Assembly (NCBI GenBank): GCA_030848705.1
Contig: CM061243.1
Location: 114,104,674-114,168,673 of the forward strand
Direction of reading: 5' to 3'
From: Heracleum sosnowskyi
Taxonomy: Eukaryota; Streptophyta; Magnoliopsida; Apiales; Apiaceae
Length of the DNA: 64,000 nt
Part shown: one piece after another, positions 38,480 through 51,923 of the stretch
Layout: each line of letters opens with the position of its first letter
Position numbering within the stretch: position 1 is the stretch's first letter
Made by a program: the position numbers and the translations under genes
The notes under the pieces: model-generated
The model's database searches: none
Told to the model about the DNA's origin: nothing
What the model saw: only the letters and a program-made list of their open reading frames with translations

Positions 38480-41290
38480 ATGGAGGTACTCAATTCTTCG
38501 TTTATTAACATCGGTTGTAGAATGATGAATATGTGTTTATTAAACATGTTTTGGTTATATGTATTGTATTTGAATAATTCACAGTATTTACATGGTGTTA
38601 ATACTAAGAATGCCTGTTAAAGTACCTTCAATTTCATAGTTCATGAGTTCCTTTTTTGTTTTATATCCGTTACATTACAGTTAATTTTGTTATGTTAAGA
38701 GTACAATGAGTATGCTTTTTTTATGATTCATGTGTTCATACATACTAAACATATATAAATTTAGTATATTATTGGCAAGTGACATTCTACAGAATTGAAT
38801 GATTTTGTAATATTGTGGGTAGTCAGTACTAATATTTTTTAATACAGTATAGAATCATGACACGGAGAAGTCGAGATGAAGAGTACTAGATTGGTATATC
38901 TATTTGTTTTTTGTAATAAGATCATGTACTATGTTTATGACTATTGAGTAAGAACTGTTTGATTTCCATAAAGAATTTTTATAATCATTAAGTTATTATC
39001 TAACAGGAGATAGACCACTATTGTCAAGTTTTCTGTCGGCTAATAATGATGAGCATTGCTATGGATCATTTGTAAGTGCAAATTTTAATGACAATAACTA
39101 TTATTAGATTGATTAGCTTGGTATATAATTGTCTAGTAAGTGATTTTAAACAATCTAATGCTTAAGTATCCATTTTCTGACAGAGGGTACCCCAATCGTT
39201 TCTTGATGAATTTTTTGAACATCTAACTTCAAGAGTGATAGTTAAGTGCGATAGATTTGTTTGGGAAGCAAAATTTGACAAAGATACTAAAAAAATTTAT
39301 GGTTTAAGAAGATTCATGAGGTTCTATCAAATCAAGTTGTACAACCTTGTTCAGTTTGATTACTATGGAGATTGTTTGTTCCTTGTTAAAATCTTCAAGA
39401 ATACTGCAGTTGAGTGTGATTATAGAAAACAGGATCCAAAAGAGTTCTTTAGGAATGAAGATTTGAATAGTTGGAGAAAAGAGCACTATATTACTGATTG
39501 TCTGTCTCTGGAATATGAGAAATGTCATGCGGTTTGGTCATTGAATGCTTTTGAAAATCATGTTGGTTATATTAATATCAACATTAGAGATGTTGACATT
39601 GATCAGAAGCATGAGAAACTGGTGCGTAATCTCTACTATGTAATTATGTTTAAGGATTAGTTAATATTATATATATTATTCACTGTTTTTTTTATAATCA
39701 CAATATTCAAAACAGAGATTGAAACCAGATATGGAAAGACTTTACAAAAAGTGGAAGGATGGTACAAAGATATTTCTCAGGTTCATTGAAAAATCATGGG
39801 AAATTGTTATAGAAGCAAAGGATGGTGTATGTATGTTTGGCAAAGGATGGGCTCAATTTGCTAGAGACACTGAACTTGAGGTCGGTGATACGTTGGTGTT
39901 GTTTAATGAACCTTCTTCAGAACCTTACATAGTGAATGCATGCATTTTTAAAGGTCAAGATAAACCTTTTGATAAAGATCATGGTAAATATATACTTATT
40001 GTTTTTATACAAACTTTTATATAATACTGTCAATTTTTTTTTACGATAAGTCTATACTTAATAGTTTTTTATGACATTATATGTAGAAAACACAGAGTGG
40101 AGAAGGTCATTCTTCAAAATTATCACAGACCCTTGTTTAAATGAAGGACTGGTGGTATGTTCCTTTTGTAATTTTAGTTATTCATTAACTCTATCGTTTG
40201 TGTTATTTTTGTAGGTTTAGTTGTTCAATAACTCTATGGTTTCCATTTATAATATAGTATAAGTGGAATAGAATTCTTAGTATTTGTATATATTATGTCA
40301 TGTAAGATAATAATAATAAATAAATAATAGTTTTTTTTTGCCTAAATTAGGTTGTTCCGAAATGGATTAAGGATATTTATGGTACAAAACTAAAGAATAT
40401 CAATGCACTTGAAATTGGTGGCAAACGTGTGTTCATATTTTACAATTACACTGGAGGATACCTGACAAACCTTGAAAGGATGATGGACTATTTCAAGTTG
40501 AGACAGAGGGAAACAATAATTTTCACTATGAATAACAACAGTGTGCTTTCCGGAAGGATTTTTCAGCCAGATGGGAAAGAAATTGATTATGGTTGTCGTT
40601 TCCTTGAAACTTCAGACGAAGAATTTAGGATTTGGTTTTGGAATGTTAAATGGAATTCAGAATCAGGTATTAAATTAATTTAAAGATTATTCATTTTATG
40701 TATCTACCTTTATATTAATCTAGTAATTTATATAATCTTGTATAGTCATAAATTCTGGATTATGATTTTGATTTGAATCTGATGAATGATCTTGAAATCC
40801 TACGGTGAAATCAGAAATGCAATTAGAACAGATTCATGACAATGGTGAAGAGGATGCAATGGATGACGAACATATGGATGATATGATGATGAAATTCTCT
40901 GTTTGTCTGACATTGTCAAATGTGAATATGTCATCACATGGAGTGGTGAGTTTGCTATATCTAATTAATGTCTATTTGTAGCATTTTACAAAAGAATTCA
41001 TGCTTCAATCATTAAAAGTCTTGTCTCAGATTTGTATTTTTTTTGTCTCACAGTACATCCCAAGAAATGTAACTTCAGACAACAGAGAGTGGCAAGCTGG
41101 TGAAGAGGTTAGACTAAGAACTCCTACTGGATCCTGGATAGTTAGAGTAGTATTTAGCAATGGCATACCAAGGTTTTCAGCAGGGTGGAATACCTTTACG
41201 AAAGTTAATAAGCTGAAAAAGAATCAGACCTTGGTTTTCGTATTTGTGGAGGAAGATGAAGGAATAGTCTTCGATGTTCATTCTCCATAA
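38480..41290 (+). CDS. Multi-B3-domain protein (REM-like), copy 1, nine exons; possible pseudogene
   Basis: B3 domains are plant-type DNA-binding folds. Exons deduced by comparison with copy 2: 38480-38485, 38848-38893, 39007-39071, 39184-39621, 39716-39983, 40087-40154, 40351-40666, 40815-40945, 41054-41290. From exon 3 to the stop all phases close. Four B3-like units are visible: VPQSFLDEFF (exon 4), MERLYKKWKDG...FGKGWAQF (exon 5), VVPKWIKDIYG (exon 7) and YIPRN...FSAGW (exons 8-9). An acidic linker precedes the last. Exon 2 has the same 46-bp length as in copy 2 but holds an in-frame TAG (38887-38889), so either the 5' end differs from my model or the gene is broken. Nearest Helitron end is 680 bp upstream. 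Confidence 0.75.
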
Positions 41291-42175
41291 AATAGTTAAA
41301 CATTGGGTGTTATCCATGTTTAAGAAGTTTCAACTATCTTTATCTTTATCTTTATAATAAGAATGGATACTTAGTCCAGAATTTCTTCTGGTCATTTTCT
41401 GTTTATGTATGTTGAGATTGTGTGGAGAACTTATTCGTAAACTTTTATAATTGAGTACTCTTTTCCGCAAATGGTAAAACTTCATTTTGAGGACATGAAA
41501 GAATGTATGTGTAAGATATTAGTATAAGTAGAGCGTTACTAATAGACATAATGTTATGTGAATGTTCTTAGTTTTCTGTTCTCTTAAAACAAAGTTCAAG
41601 GACCTAATCAAGTTTAAAAAATTTCAAAGCGGTAAATATCTCTAACAATATAGAGTTAAACTTTGGTGAACAACAGACCTCTAAGAACCTATGTAAATAC
41701 TGGAGAATTAAAAATTATGCAAACAATGCATGATACCTCTACGTATGAATAATAATTTTTTAAGTGAAATTTAACACTGGTTTGTCATTTTTTACTTCTT
41801 AGAAGAAGGAAAACATAGTTCAAGGACATCAGTTAAGCACTTTTCAATATGCACCATCTGTAACAATAGAAAATGGAATGTTGGTGAACAACAGACCTCT
41901 AAGAACTGATGCGAGAGAATGGAAAACAATATTTACAATATTGTTAAAAAGTCTTAACAATTATTATAAAATCTCAAAACCAAATATCCATGTGATCAAA
42001 CAATCACAAAACCATTACATAAAAAAATGAAGAAAACGATTCAGAATCTTTAAGTATCAAGCAAACTTATTCTGGAAATAGATATAATAGTAATAAAATC
42101 GGATCACTGATGTGGAAATCAGCACACAGATTGTTATAAATAAAAGCCAAAGATGATCCATCTTGTTTGCATCAA
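41291..42175. other. Intergenic between convergent B3 and RPA-like genes
   Basis: AT-rich with a diverged direct repeat: AACAACAGACCTCTAAGAAC occurs at about 41669 and 41887 with related flanks. No gene. Confidence 0.55.
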
Positions 42176-44672
42176 CTACTTCTCCTGAAATTTTTTTAAA
42201 AAAATTATTAATTACATAGATGACTTTATTTTGGATAATAGTAAATATACATAGTTAACAGTGTAGATGATTATACCGTCTTAATTTTCTTGCAAACGGA
42301 CTTAGCAGAACCTGGTGTGTATTCACCTTCAGATAGGTCGACCAAATTCTGAAATAAAATAGGATGGGAGATATAGTTTAAAATTTGGAACTTCAAATTT
42401 GATACGACAACAATTGACTAAGAATTTGACAAAATCTATATACTTACTTCTGGAATGCTTGTTTCACTGAATCCTGGCATGGATGAAGAACTACTTGATG
42501 CAGAAGGAAGAGAATCATCATATGCATCCGTAGCAGTAAAAATCTTACTCTTTATCAAAACATTGTCATCCTTTATTTCTATATTAAAGGTACACTCCTT
42601 TCCAACAATGTTCTTTATAATTGCAGGGTAAAAGATATTGTCCACACACTACACATATTATAAACCAAATTAGAGCAACTAAAATAAATAGATTAGAGCT
42701 ATTAAAATAAATAAATTATATGTAATAATTCGTTTGAAAATGTTTATGCATATGTCAGTGTACCATCTCATTTTCAGCAAGCATTTTCGTGACCGTTTTA
42801 CGAATCAAACGTCTTGCAGCACGGTCTGTTAGGATGAAGTTGTAAGCCTCCGTCGAGTCCTTAGCAAGTACAACAATCTTGTATCTGTTTGAAACAAATG
42901 AGATCAAAGGGAATAAAAATGATTCATTTAGAAATACATGTTTAATATCATTAGCGAAATAATATTTTTGCAAAAACATATATATATATATATAATACTT
43001 TTTTTCAGCAACGGGCATTGTTCTTGGGCATTTCAAACACTTTATCTTCCCTTCCAGCTCAATAACTTCCTCATCACAGTCAATACAACTCTTATACCAC
43101 CAATTTGTAATCTCCTCTACATTTGTGATCTTAACAATGCAAAGAAAATGTTTCTGCAAAAATATATGAATTTATTTAATTTAGTACTTTAACGTAAATT
43201 ATTAAAGAGAGTAAAGTGTATTATATAATAGAATATTATAGAAATTAAACCTTTAGATCATCCATATTTGTTTTAGTAGCCAATTCTTCCAATGATATTG
43301 TTTCAAGAACATGACTGGCTTTAACAGGTGTCAATTCGGCTATTGCATTTTCCGGGGCTTTGTATCCTTCTGCCTCAATTCTGAATTGATGTAAAAAAAT
43401 TCATTATCCTCTTCAATTTTGAAAGCTTAAAGAACGATCTTATAACATTCTCAAAACCAGAAAATGTTAAGAAACATTTTATAATGAATGTATTCACCTT
43501 TGTCGCATTGCATCGACCAAATCATTGTCCAAGTTAAAATACACCTTAGAAGATGGAAGCGTACTAATTTGAACAGAGCCTACACAAAAACATAAAGAAG
43601 GCTTGAAAAACTTAATTACAGCTTGAAATATCATTAATGAAATGAAAGTATCTATGTTTAGTTTGAAGCTTACTTTTGAAAATTTTAAGCTTGGTACTGG
43701 TGACAATAGCTATTATTGGTGTTTCCACAGCCTCTTCAAATAGCTTATCGGTGTAAACAGCCAGATTTGTCCAACAACTCACTTTGTGTGAGTACCTAAT
43801 ATAGAAATTTACAATCATAGTAATTTTTTGAAATATCGTATTATATTGAATATATTAGCTATTATCAAAACAAAGATACAAAATTCCATTACCTTCCATC
43901 AGTGATCCTAAACTTGACAATATATCTGCGTCCATACATAGTTTGTATTTCTTTGACTCTTTCAAATTCCTCAACTACTCCAATGACATCTACAAAAATA
44001 TATACGAAGTATGATTAAAAAAGTAAGATAATAAATATTCAGACTAAACTAATCGTAAATTAGATTACAAAATACAAAATGATTAAATTTAAAAACCTGT
44101 AGAGAATGTTGGATTTTCTACACCCGCATTAGCTGTTGCAATCTTAAACAATTCACTTAAATCAACAAACTCAAACTTGTGCATTGGTATCATAAAATCG
44201 TCTTCTTGCAGTTTCTCAATAGTGGTTGAATTTGAAAAGTTGATGATAATTTTTGAACTTGTAGGTCGCAAATTACCCAAGGCTTCTCGAGTATAGAAAT
44301 TTGTGATAATATATAGACCACCTTCAACCATATTCTTTGAGATTGATTTCCATTTATCAGCATAGGCAAATGCCTGAACATGAGTATTCTGTACGAAAAT
44401 ACAATGTAATAATGATGGATGACTTATTTTTTCAATGATGTTTTTGCATTAAAATTTGACTAATATTACATAAAGTATATAACGCCTAGAAAAACATGAC
44501 CAACATATGATAGAAATTTTAAAACGTAAGCTCTTACGTTATCATCCAGTAAAATGAAATTGTATCCTTTAATCTCGTTTGTTGAAGATACAGATGGCCA
44601 CATTCTAGTAACTCGCACCATTACTTTCCATGTTGTTCTCGAAGTGTCAAGAGAAGAGAGTTGATCAAACAT
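42176..44672 (-). CDS. RPA70-like single-strand-DNA-binding protein A (with zinc ribbon), eleven exons
   Basis: Homologue of the large subunit of replication protein A, of the kind carried by plant Helitrons. Exons: 44538-44672, 44097-44388, 43893-43989, 43674-43795, 43498-43579, 43251-43380, 42999-43153, 42764-42884, 42448-42648, 42277-42348, 42176-42184; phases close to 471 residues. Exons 1-2 form the first OB fold (WKVMVRVTRMWP... NTHVQAFA... PMHKFEFVDL), exons 3-5 a second OB fold (DVIGVVEEF... YGRRYIVKFRITDG), and exon 7 the C-terminal zinc ribbon (CIDCDEEV...CLKCP, about 43045-43095). A serine-rich tail follows. No lesions, so it may be functional. Two truncated paralogues lie next to it in the same orientation. 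Confidence 0.88.
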
Positions 44673-46851
44673 TGTGAAATTGTTTCTGAAATAGATTAGA
44701 GATGAATTATGTTAGTCATTAATCATGTAATAGTAATTTTGAGACAATATTGGTAATCAAAACTAATCTAAAAAAAAATGCCGATGATGAAAAAACTGGA
44801 ATTAATAAAAACTTACGTTGGAGACCAATTTTGTTGCTGTGGAGTAGATGTACCATGAAATTATGTTTTTTCGTTCATTTATATAGTGTAGTAGATGTAC
44901 CTTAAAATGGATTTTGGTTATGAGATATCTTTTAGTGAAGCGGGGAAAAAGGAGAGATTGACATTGTTAGGTGATTTGCTATAAGATCATTTGCATAATC
45001 TTTTTATAACTGTTTTCATTCTGAAATCCTAAATTCCGGAAAGATAAGTTGACTATTGTTTCAAAGACACCAAAACTTCAATTAAATATTCTAAAGTAAG
45101 TGTGTCTTATAAATCTAACTTGATACACATATATTTTTAATAATTCCATTTTTGATTGGTAAATATAATATATCGAAATTTGATAAACCAATATTGTATT
45201 CTCCTTGTTCTACAGCTAAGCAAAAAACGTTATCAATCTTAAAGATATTCTTGTTATCAAGTTTATGTTTAAAATTTATATTTTTCATATCTACAAAATC
45301 AATTTAGTATATGATTAGATTTAAATTGCTTTATTAATATGATCTTTCATTGGTATGAGTATCTTTTAACAACTTAAATTATATAAATTAATCAATAATA
45401 TCAATATAATGGAGTATAATCTGCGTTGAAATTAATTTGATTAGTTTCAAGATCCTTTATTAATATGATTTTTCATTGGTAGGAGTATCTTTTAGTAACT
45501 TAAATTATATATCTTTAATCAGTATTATCAATCTAATTGATTAGAACCTGCGTGGAAATTAATTTGATTACATTTAAATTCTTGTTTTAATACGATCTTT
45601 CATTGATATGTGTATCTTTTCATAACTTAAAAAATATAACTCTAGGTTTTAACTTTGGGTTTTTTTTAACAGAAATCATAATGTACCATGAAAAAGGAAA
45701 CTCCTAACAGGGAGTATATTATGCAGACAAAATAGTTTAAACTTGTATGGAGATATTAAGTGCAGGAAAAACCATCTGAATGATTCGAAATAGATGTCAA
45801 GTCCTGGTTGCAAGACAAATCAACTTGGTGTTTATTTAGCTTATGACTAAAAGAGTGTACTTATATTATTGCATAAAGAACATTATCTAACATATGTCCA
45901 TGTCTGTACTGATGTAATTTTAATTTTCTCTTGCAATAACAAAGAAATCTATCTGAAAACAAATGTGCAATTGAGCTTCAGAGGAAAAATAACATATAAA
46001 TCTATTGTTGAAAACTTTGGGAGTTAGAGGAAATCTACTAACAGATGAGGTAAAACCATCGTCAATGCAGATATATTGATATTTGTGTGCATTTTGTTAT
46101 ATCAGTGATCAGTGGATACAAATTTTAATGCAAACTACCGTTGCTCATAACATACTCAGTTTCTCTAATATCTATTGTATGAGTCTATTTAATTATAAAT
46201 TATACTGCTTATAACATAAACGATTAATGATTAATTCTGTACTTGAGATACATTTCTTTTCTTTTCTTTTTTGGTAACAAAGACAAAAACCTTAAATGTA
46301 CTACCATTATCCATTAGGTAAAGATAGATTTTTTTTTTTATTACTTAAAAAAACAAAACAAAGACTACACAGTATGAAAATCTAAAATAAACGTCAAACC
46401 ACAAACAAAGTATTGGAGGATATATCCTAGCTGCAAATTTGACGTTGAAAAAACAAATGGTTCTGCTCATGATCATATTACAAACAAAATTTGTGAATAC
46501 TTTTAGACATATATACATCTTCTTCATGATCAAAAAGTTAATAAACCTTTATAGGCTACTAAATCTCATTGATTCACAATTTAGCCTCCTCAAATTCACA
46601 TATAGTAGGATTAGAAACATAGTCACGCTACAAATTTGTACTAATAATATAGCAAAATGGCATAATTTAAATGCAAAGTCTTAACATTTATTACAAAATA
46701 TCAAAACCACAATTTCTTTAACTGAACCACAAATTAGTTCTAGAATTTAAAAACAAAAAGCTTGAAAATAAGAGAGCATCCATTTATTGCATAGTACTAA
46801 ATGAGAAAAACTTGACAATTCTTCCTTAGGATGTTTGTAGGAATTGAATAT
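44673..46851. other. Intergenic between RPA-like genes A and B
   Basis: AT-rich, no gene. It contains a three-copy tandem repeat at 45329-45640 (listed separately). Confidence 0.55.
45329..45640. repeat. 127-bp diverged tandem repeat, three copies
   Basis: The phrase AT.TTTCATTGGTA.GAGTATC starts units at about 45331, 45458 and 45585, each followed by an ACTTAAATTATAT stretch and a TGCGT.GAAATTAATTTGATTA stretch (the third copy is partial). Confidence 0.8.
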
Positions 46852-48106
46852 TCATTCCTCGGGAGCATGATACCCTTCATCTATCATCCTAAAATAAAGA
46901 AATTAACATACCAGAATTAATATCATATATAAAAATAAACCACAATTTACTACATTTATTTATCCATTACAAAAAATGTATTAAAAATACCTCTGTCTAA
47001 AATTGAAAACAGCAGGGTATTCAAGATTAACATAAATCCTTGAATAATATAGATTGGAGATCTGAATTTTACCTGTAATATAAAGAGGTAAAAACTTTGT
47101 TATCAATTATAAATAAATACAAAGTTAATGACAAATTATGTCTCGTGTTAAATATGTTGTCTAACATTCTTACCCCTATAGCTTGAAACTCTAATGCTTG
47201 ACAGTATCAAAATCTTGGGTTCTTGAGATGGATGATACAATTGCGCTGTATTTGCATTGAGTGGTCCATAATAGCAAACTGGGTATGAGTTACTTTTTAC
47301 AACAAACATAAAAAAATGTATTACTAAGTTTCGCAATCAAATAAAACTATATATGTCAATTTTAAATAACATATAACACAAAATAATACAACAAAAATTG
47401 GAAAAAAAAATTAAACCTTCCATCAGTAATTGAGAATCTGGCAACATATCTCGGTCCATACATTGTTTCAAAGGTCTGAAACGGCTGAAGGTTTTCAATC
47501 ACTCCAAGGATATCTACAACAGAAAAATATGAATAAATATGATTTTCACGATATTAGATAGAGAAATTACTGTAAATTGTAAGTTAACCTTTAGAGTACA
47601 GAGATTTTTCATTTGCTAAAGAATCTGCAGAATGTTCATGGAGATCTTTAAGTTCCACCAATTCGAACTTATGCATCGGAATAACAAAGTCTTCTGGCAA
47701 AACATTCACTATAGTTAAATGAGAAAAGGACATCATATTCTGCATTTGTGTTACAGGCCTATAATGACCAATTGCTGGCCTGACGCTGAGATTAGTTATA
47801 TTGCATAGAGTTCCTTCGTTTAGTTCATTGGGAAATAGCTGCCATTGAGCGGGACTAACAATTGCATGCATTTGAGTATTCTGTAATATATTTAAAACAT
47901 AAACAAAGTTTGTATTATATTAAACATATATGTAAACCAATCAAAAAAGGAACAAAACATACCTCACAATCCAAGAGAATAAGATTATGTCGAACGATAT
48001 CACCTCTATTACCATTGGTTGTCACCCACATCCTAGTAATCCTCACCTTTATAGTCCAATTGTTTCTGGTTTCGTCCAATGATGCAAGATGCTGGTGAAC
48101 GTTCAT
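46852..48106 (-). CDS. RPA70-like protein B, two OB folds only, six exons
   Basis: Exons 47963-48106, 47589-47880, 47417-47513, 47174-47292, 46991-47072, 46852-46888; phases close to 256 residues. Exons 2, 3 and 5 have exactly the same lengths (292, 97, 82) as in gene A, so these are true paralogues. OB1: WTIKVRITRMW ... PMHKFELVEL; OB2: DILGVIENL ... YGPRYVARFSITDG. It stops after the block corresponding to the start of A's exon 6 (MIDEGYHAPEE), so the zinc ribbon is absent. Such two-OB forms could bind DNA without joining the RPA heterotrimer (inference). Same strand as A, C and Rep/helicase. Confidence 0.85.
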
Positions 48107-49292
48107 ATCTATACAAAAACATATAATGTCAAATATCAAATATTACGAATATAGAACATGTAACAATATACAAACAATAATTAAACATAAAACAAACCTT
48201 TGGTTCTGCTGAAACTTATAAGGTTTGTGTATAGAGAAAGTAGTGATTAACAGTGAGGGTAAATCATCGGGATATATAGCTGCTTTGAGACATATCACCT
48301 AGCTAATTTGGAAGATGATAACAACCATATTGTACGGTAAATATCAATATAATTATCATAATTATAATTATCAAGATATGGAATACAATTTTGAATAAAG
48401 ATGTTTGTTATATCATTGTCATTTAATTAGGATATATCAATATTTATCTTGAACAAAAAGATATGACATATATTGTTTGTCTGTTAAGGTATATAAATCT
48501 TTAATAAGAATTTGGAGATATCCTACTTAATGTTCCTGCAATTTGAGAGTGGATATAATCCATGATTTTTGTTTCAATGGTTAAGGACATGAAATCCTGC
48601 ACCAACTATCACATTCTAGTAGTGATCTTTTAAATAAGATTGTTTTGTTAAACAGGTTACATATGGTCCTATGATATAATGTAGTAGTTGAACCGGTGCT
48701 AACTTGATCTTTCTTTGTCTCGAGCACATATTTAATATAAGGTTACTCTGCTTCAATAAAGAATATCATAATTATTTTATGTTAATTTTATTAATGTTTA
48801 AAAGTCTACCTGACAAAGTCTATAACTTTATGATCGCAGTATCAAGCACAACTAAGTTGAATGTTACCGATCATCTTATTTTTATATTACGTATGAATTC
48901 TACATTTAGTCGATTTACTATTTCGGAAATCAAACATAACATTTTAATAGGGCTGAATTCTCAGGTTTAATGATTTGGTTTAATGATTTGCTTGATGCCG
49001 TTTGGAATTCTTTTATGTTTAGCAAGTTGACTATTTTTTAATTTGTTTTCCAATTCTTATTCTTATATTATATAAAATGCCGATATACAAAAAAATGAAA
49101 TAATGGAATGAAAAAAGCGTGTTAAATAACAAATTTCTTTGTTTGAAAAACTTAATATCCAATAGAAGGTTGCAAAACCAAACATAACATTTCAAACAAA
49201 ACATGAAACGAAAAAGGAATGAAAAGGTTTTATTCTGAAAAAATCAAATGTCTTCTAGCAAATGATCTGTTGATGCCTTCTCCGCAACACTT
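48107..49292. other. Intergenic; upstream region of RPA-like B
   Basis: The block 48235-48490 closely matches 50625-50860 upstream of gene C (ATATATAG.TG.TTTGAGACATATCACCTAGCTAATT and following), so promoter and gene were duplicated together. No gene in the remainder. Confidence 0.7.
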
Positions 49293-50487
49293 TCACATGT
49301 CATCATTGGGAGAGCCAGGAACCTCTCCAGCAAGCCTAGTAACAGAAAAATATATGATTAATTATTAAGTGTTTAAATATGTAAATGTATATAATATGAG
49401 TAGTTTGGTACCTCTGTCTAAGCTGATTAACAGCTTCATAGTCGATATTAATAAAAACTCGTGAATGTGCTAAGCTGCTCAATTGAATTAAACCTAAAAA
49501 GACAAACAATTTAATTAAACATTTGCTTTGTGACATTGAAGAAATGGTCAAACTAACTTTTAGAATTAAAATTATAACCTCGAAATACTCTTGCACGCAT
49601 AGTTGCCAAAATTACAATTGGAGGAGTTGCAAAGTTGCCATGAACTAAAGCATCTAATATCTCAACATCCTCATCCCAAAAAGTGACGCTGACATAGTTG
49701 CTGTATCATAATCTTAATATTAAGTGGAGCCATAAAAACAATAAAATGAATAGACTGATGATAATAAGATTGATACATACCGTCCATCATGAATCGTGAA
49801 TTTTCGCATGAGTTTTTCACCATAAAATGTCTGGATGATTTTAAGAGGTTCGAGATTGTGAACCTGGCCAACAACATCTACATGACATAATATACATTAA
49901 TAACGCAATGGTAAAAATTTATAGTTTTAGTATTATTGTATGATTTATGTTCACCTATAGCATATGTGGGCCTTTGATCTGGAACATAAGAATTTGCAAT
50001 GTCATATAGCTCTCCAAGTGGAATCAGTTCAAATTTATGCATGGGTATTGGAGATACAGGATCATCTGGAATAGATTGAGCTGTGGTCGACTGTGTTAAA
50101 ATGAGATAGGTTGGAGAGGAAACAGGCCTTAGATATCCAGGAAAAAAAAAAAAAAAGAAAAAAGAAAATAAAAAGATAAAAAAAAATTGGAAGAAAAAAA
50201 AAAAAGCATTCCAGTTGGGTTGGTGAACAAAGGCATGTACGTGATAATTCTATCAATGAGAAATGATTATTACATAGTCAAAAATAAGTGAAGGACGAAA
50301 CTATGGTCATGAAAAAAAACAATAAACCATAGTTGCATAACAAAAATGATACCTCAGCATCAAGCAGGATGTAATTGAAACCAATAAAATGTCCATTGTT
50401 ACCAAAAGAAGGCCACATCCTAGTGACACGAACTCTAATGCTCCAGTCAGTCTTGCTTTCATCCAAGCTATCGAGTCTATCAGACAT
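49293..50487 (-). CDS. RPA70-like protein C with phenylalanine-rich block, six exons
   Basis: Exons 50353-50487, 49955-50249, 49781-49877, 49579-49700, 49412-49493, 49293-49335; phases close to 257 residues. OB1 begins WSIRVRVTRMWPSF and ends PMHKFELIPL; OB2 has DVVGQVHNLEP ... YGEKLMRKFTIHDG. As in B, the C-terminal zinc ribbon is missing (ends GSPNDDM). In exon 2, right after the NYHVHAFVHQPNWNA stretch, 21 codons are nearly all phenylalanine (positions about 50142-50205), and the normal frame resumes at GYLRPVS with no net length change relative to gene A. That block would destroy the core of the first OB fold, so function is doubtful unless the sequence is wrong there. Confidence 0.78.
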
Positions 50488-51408
50488 ATCTGCAGGATGA
50501 GTCGAAACATCAGTAAAAGTTTAACATATAGAAGATGTAACAATATAAAAATGATAAGCTAACCTTTCGTCCTTTTGGGCACTTCTAACCAAGGTGTATA
50601 CAGACCTTAGTGTTTAACACTATTGGTAAATCATCGAGATATATAGTTGGTTTGAGACATATCACCTAGCTAATTAGGCCGATGATAACGACCATATAGT
50701 ACGGGCAATATAATTACAATTATCATGATTATAATTATCAATATATGGAATACAATTCTGAATCAAGATGTATGTTATATCATTGTCCTTTAATAAGCTA
50801 TGGAAATATTTATCTTGAATAAAAAGATATGACATAAATTTTTTGTTTGTTAAGATATGTGATTTTCAAACGTTATCTTTTATCACCAGCTAAATCTGTT
50901 TAATATTCCCATCAATACTGATATGATGTAAGCAATTAACAAATTTTTTTAATTAAAATTACTTATATTATATGATATTTATAATTATTTTGAGTATTAC
51001 TATAATAAGGTACACGTATAATTTTAATAATTTCTTCAAATTAAAAAATATGACTAAAGAAGCATGTCATTTTAAAAGTCAAGTTATAAGTACCGTACAA
51101 ATTTTTTTAAATGAATGCTGACTAATATCTGAAACCAATTTTAAATTAATATTCTTTTAAGCGATTTTTTATTTTGTAATTTAACCGGCTTTTTAATTTT
51201 TATATGAAGACAGCTATTGTTAGTATTTTTATTATCGTATGTGATAATACTTATGAAGCCTAAACTTATTACAGTTTAACCTTGAATAAGTAATAATCGA
51301 TAAAATATAAACTCGCTAAAATAATATTTTTTTTCCGTAGCCAAAATAATAAACTTAATTAATTAGTCAATTTATTGGAATATAACCGAATAAACATGTA
51401 ATTTCATT
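50488..51408. other. Intergenic; upstream region of RPA-like C
   Basis: It carries the promoter block shared with gene B (50625-50860), then AT-rich sequence leading to the helicase fragments. No gene. Confidence 0.65.
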
Positions 51409-51720
51409 CATAAACACCGGAAGTGGAAGGTATAACCCAACTTTAAACAAAAGATTAACCTTGACTTTTGTTAAGGGTCATGGCAAAACATATCTTAAGA
51501 GGGAACTGTATTCTCTTCAATACAAATGGCCAATTTGTATCGGTTGGTTACATCTCGATTTGTGGGATGATGTGTTTGATGCCAACATGAGATGAAGTTA
51601 ATATTTGGCATTCAACACTATTCTTTAAACACTTGGTAAGATTAATCCTTGTACCATTGCACAAACCCATGATTTACTTAAGATTTCTCATAAGCATCAC
51701 TATTGACCCCACCTTTAATT
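51409..51720 (-). pseudogene. Helitron helicase fragment 1
   Basis: The block matches the end of the intact helicase exon (56461-56770): phrases such as GTGGAAGGTATAA, TTTGTATCGGTTGGTT and AACACTTGGT occur in the same order with many substitutions. It covers the helicase motif V/VI region only. It is broken off where the second repeat unit starts. Confidence 0.85.
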
Positions 51721-51923
51721 TCAAAAATAAAAATTAATTATTTTTATTATCGTATGTGATAGTACTTATGAAGCCTAAACTTATTACAGTTTAACCTCAA
51801 ATAAGTAATAATCGATAAAATATAAACTCGCTAAAATAATTTTTTTTTTCCGGTGCCAAAATAATAAACTTAATTAATTAGTCAATCTATTGGAATATAA
51901 GCGACTAAACATGTAATTTCATT

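Noticed and set aside
50142..50205. A-rich tract on the plus strand as a retrotransposon poly(A) tail
   Set aside because: It lies inside an exon with frame and length preserved and has no element or target duplication beside it.
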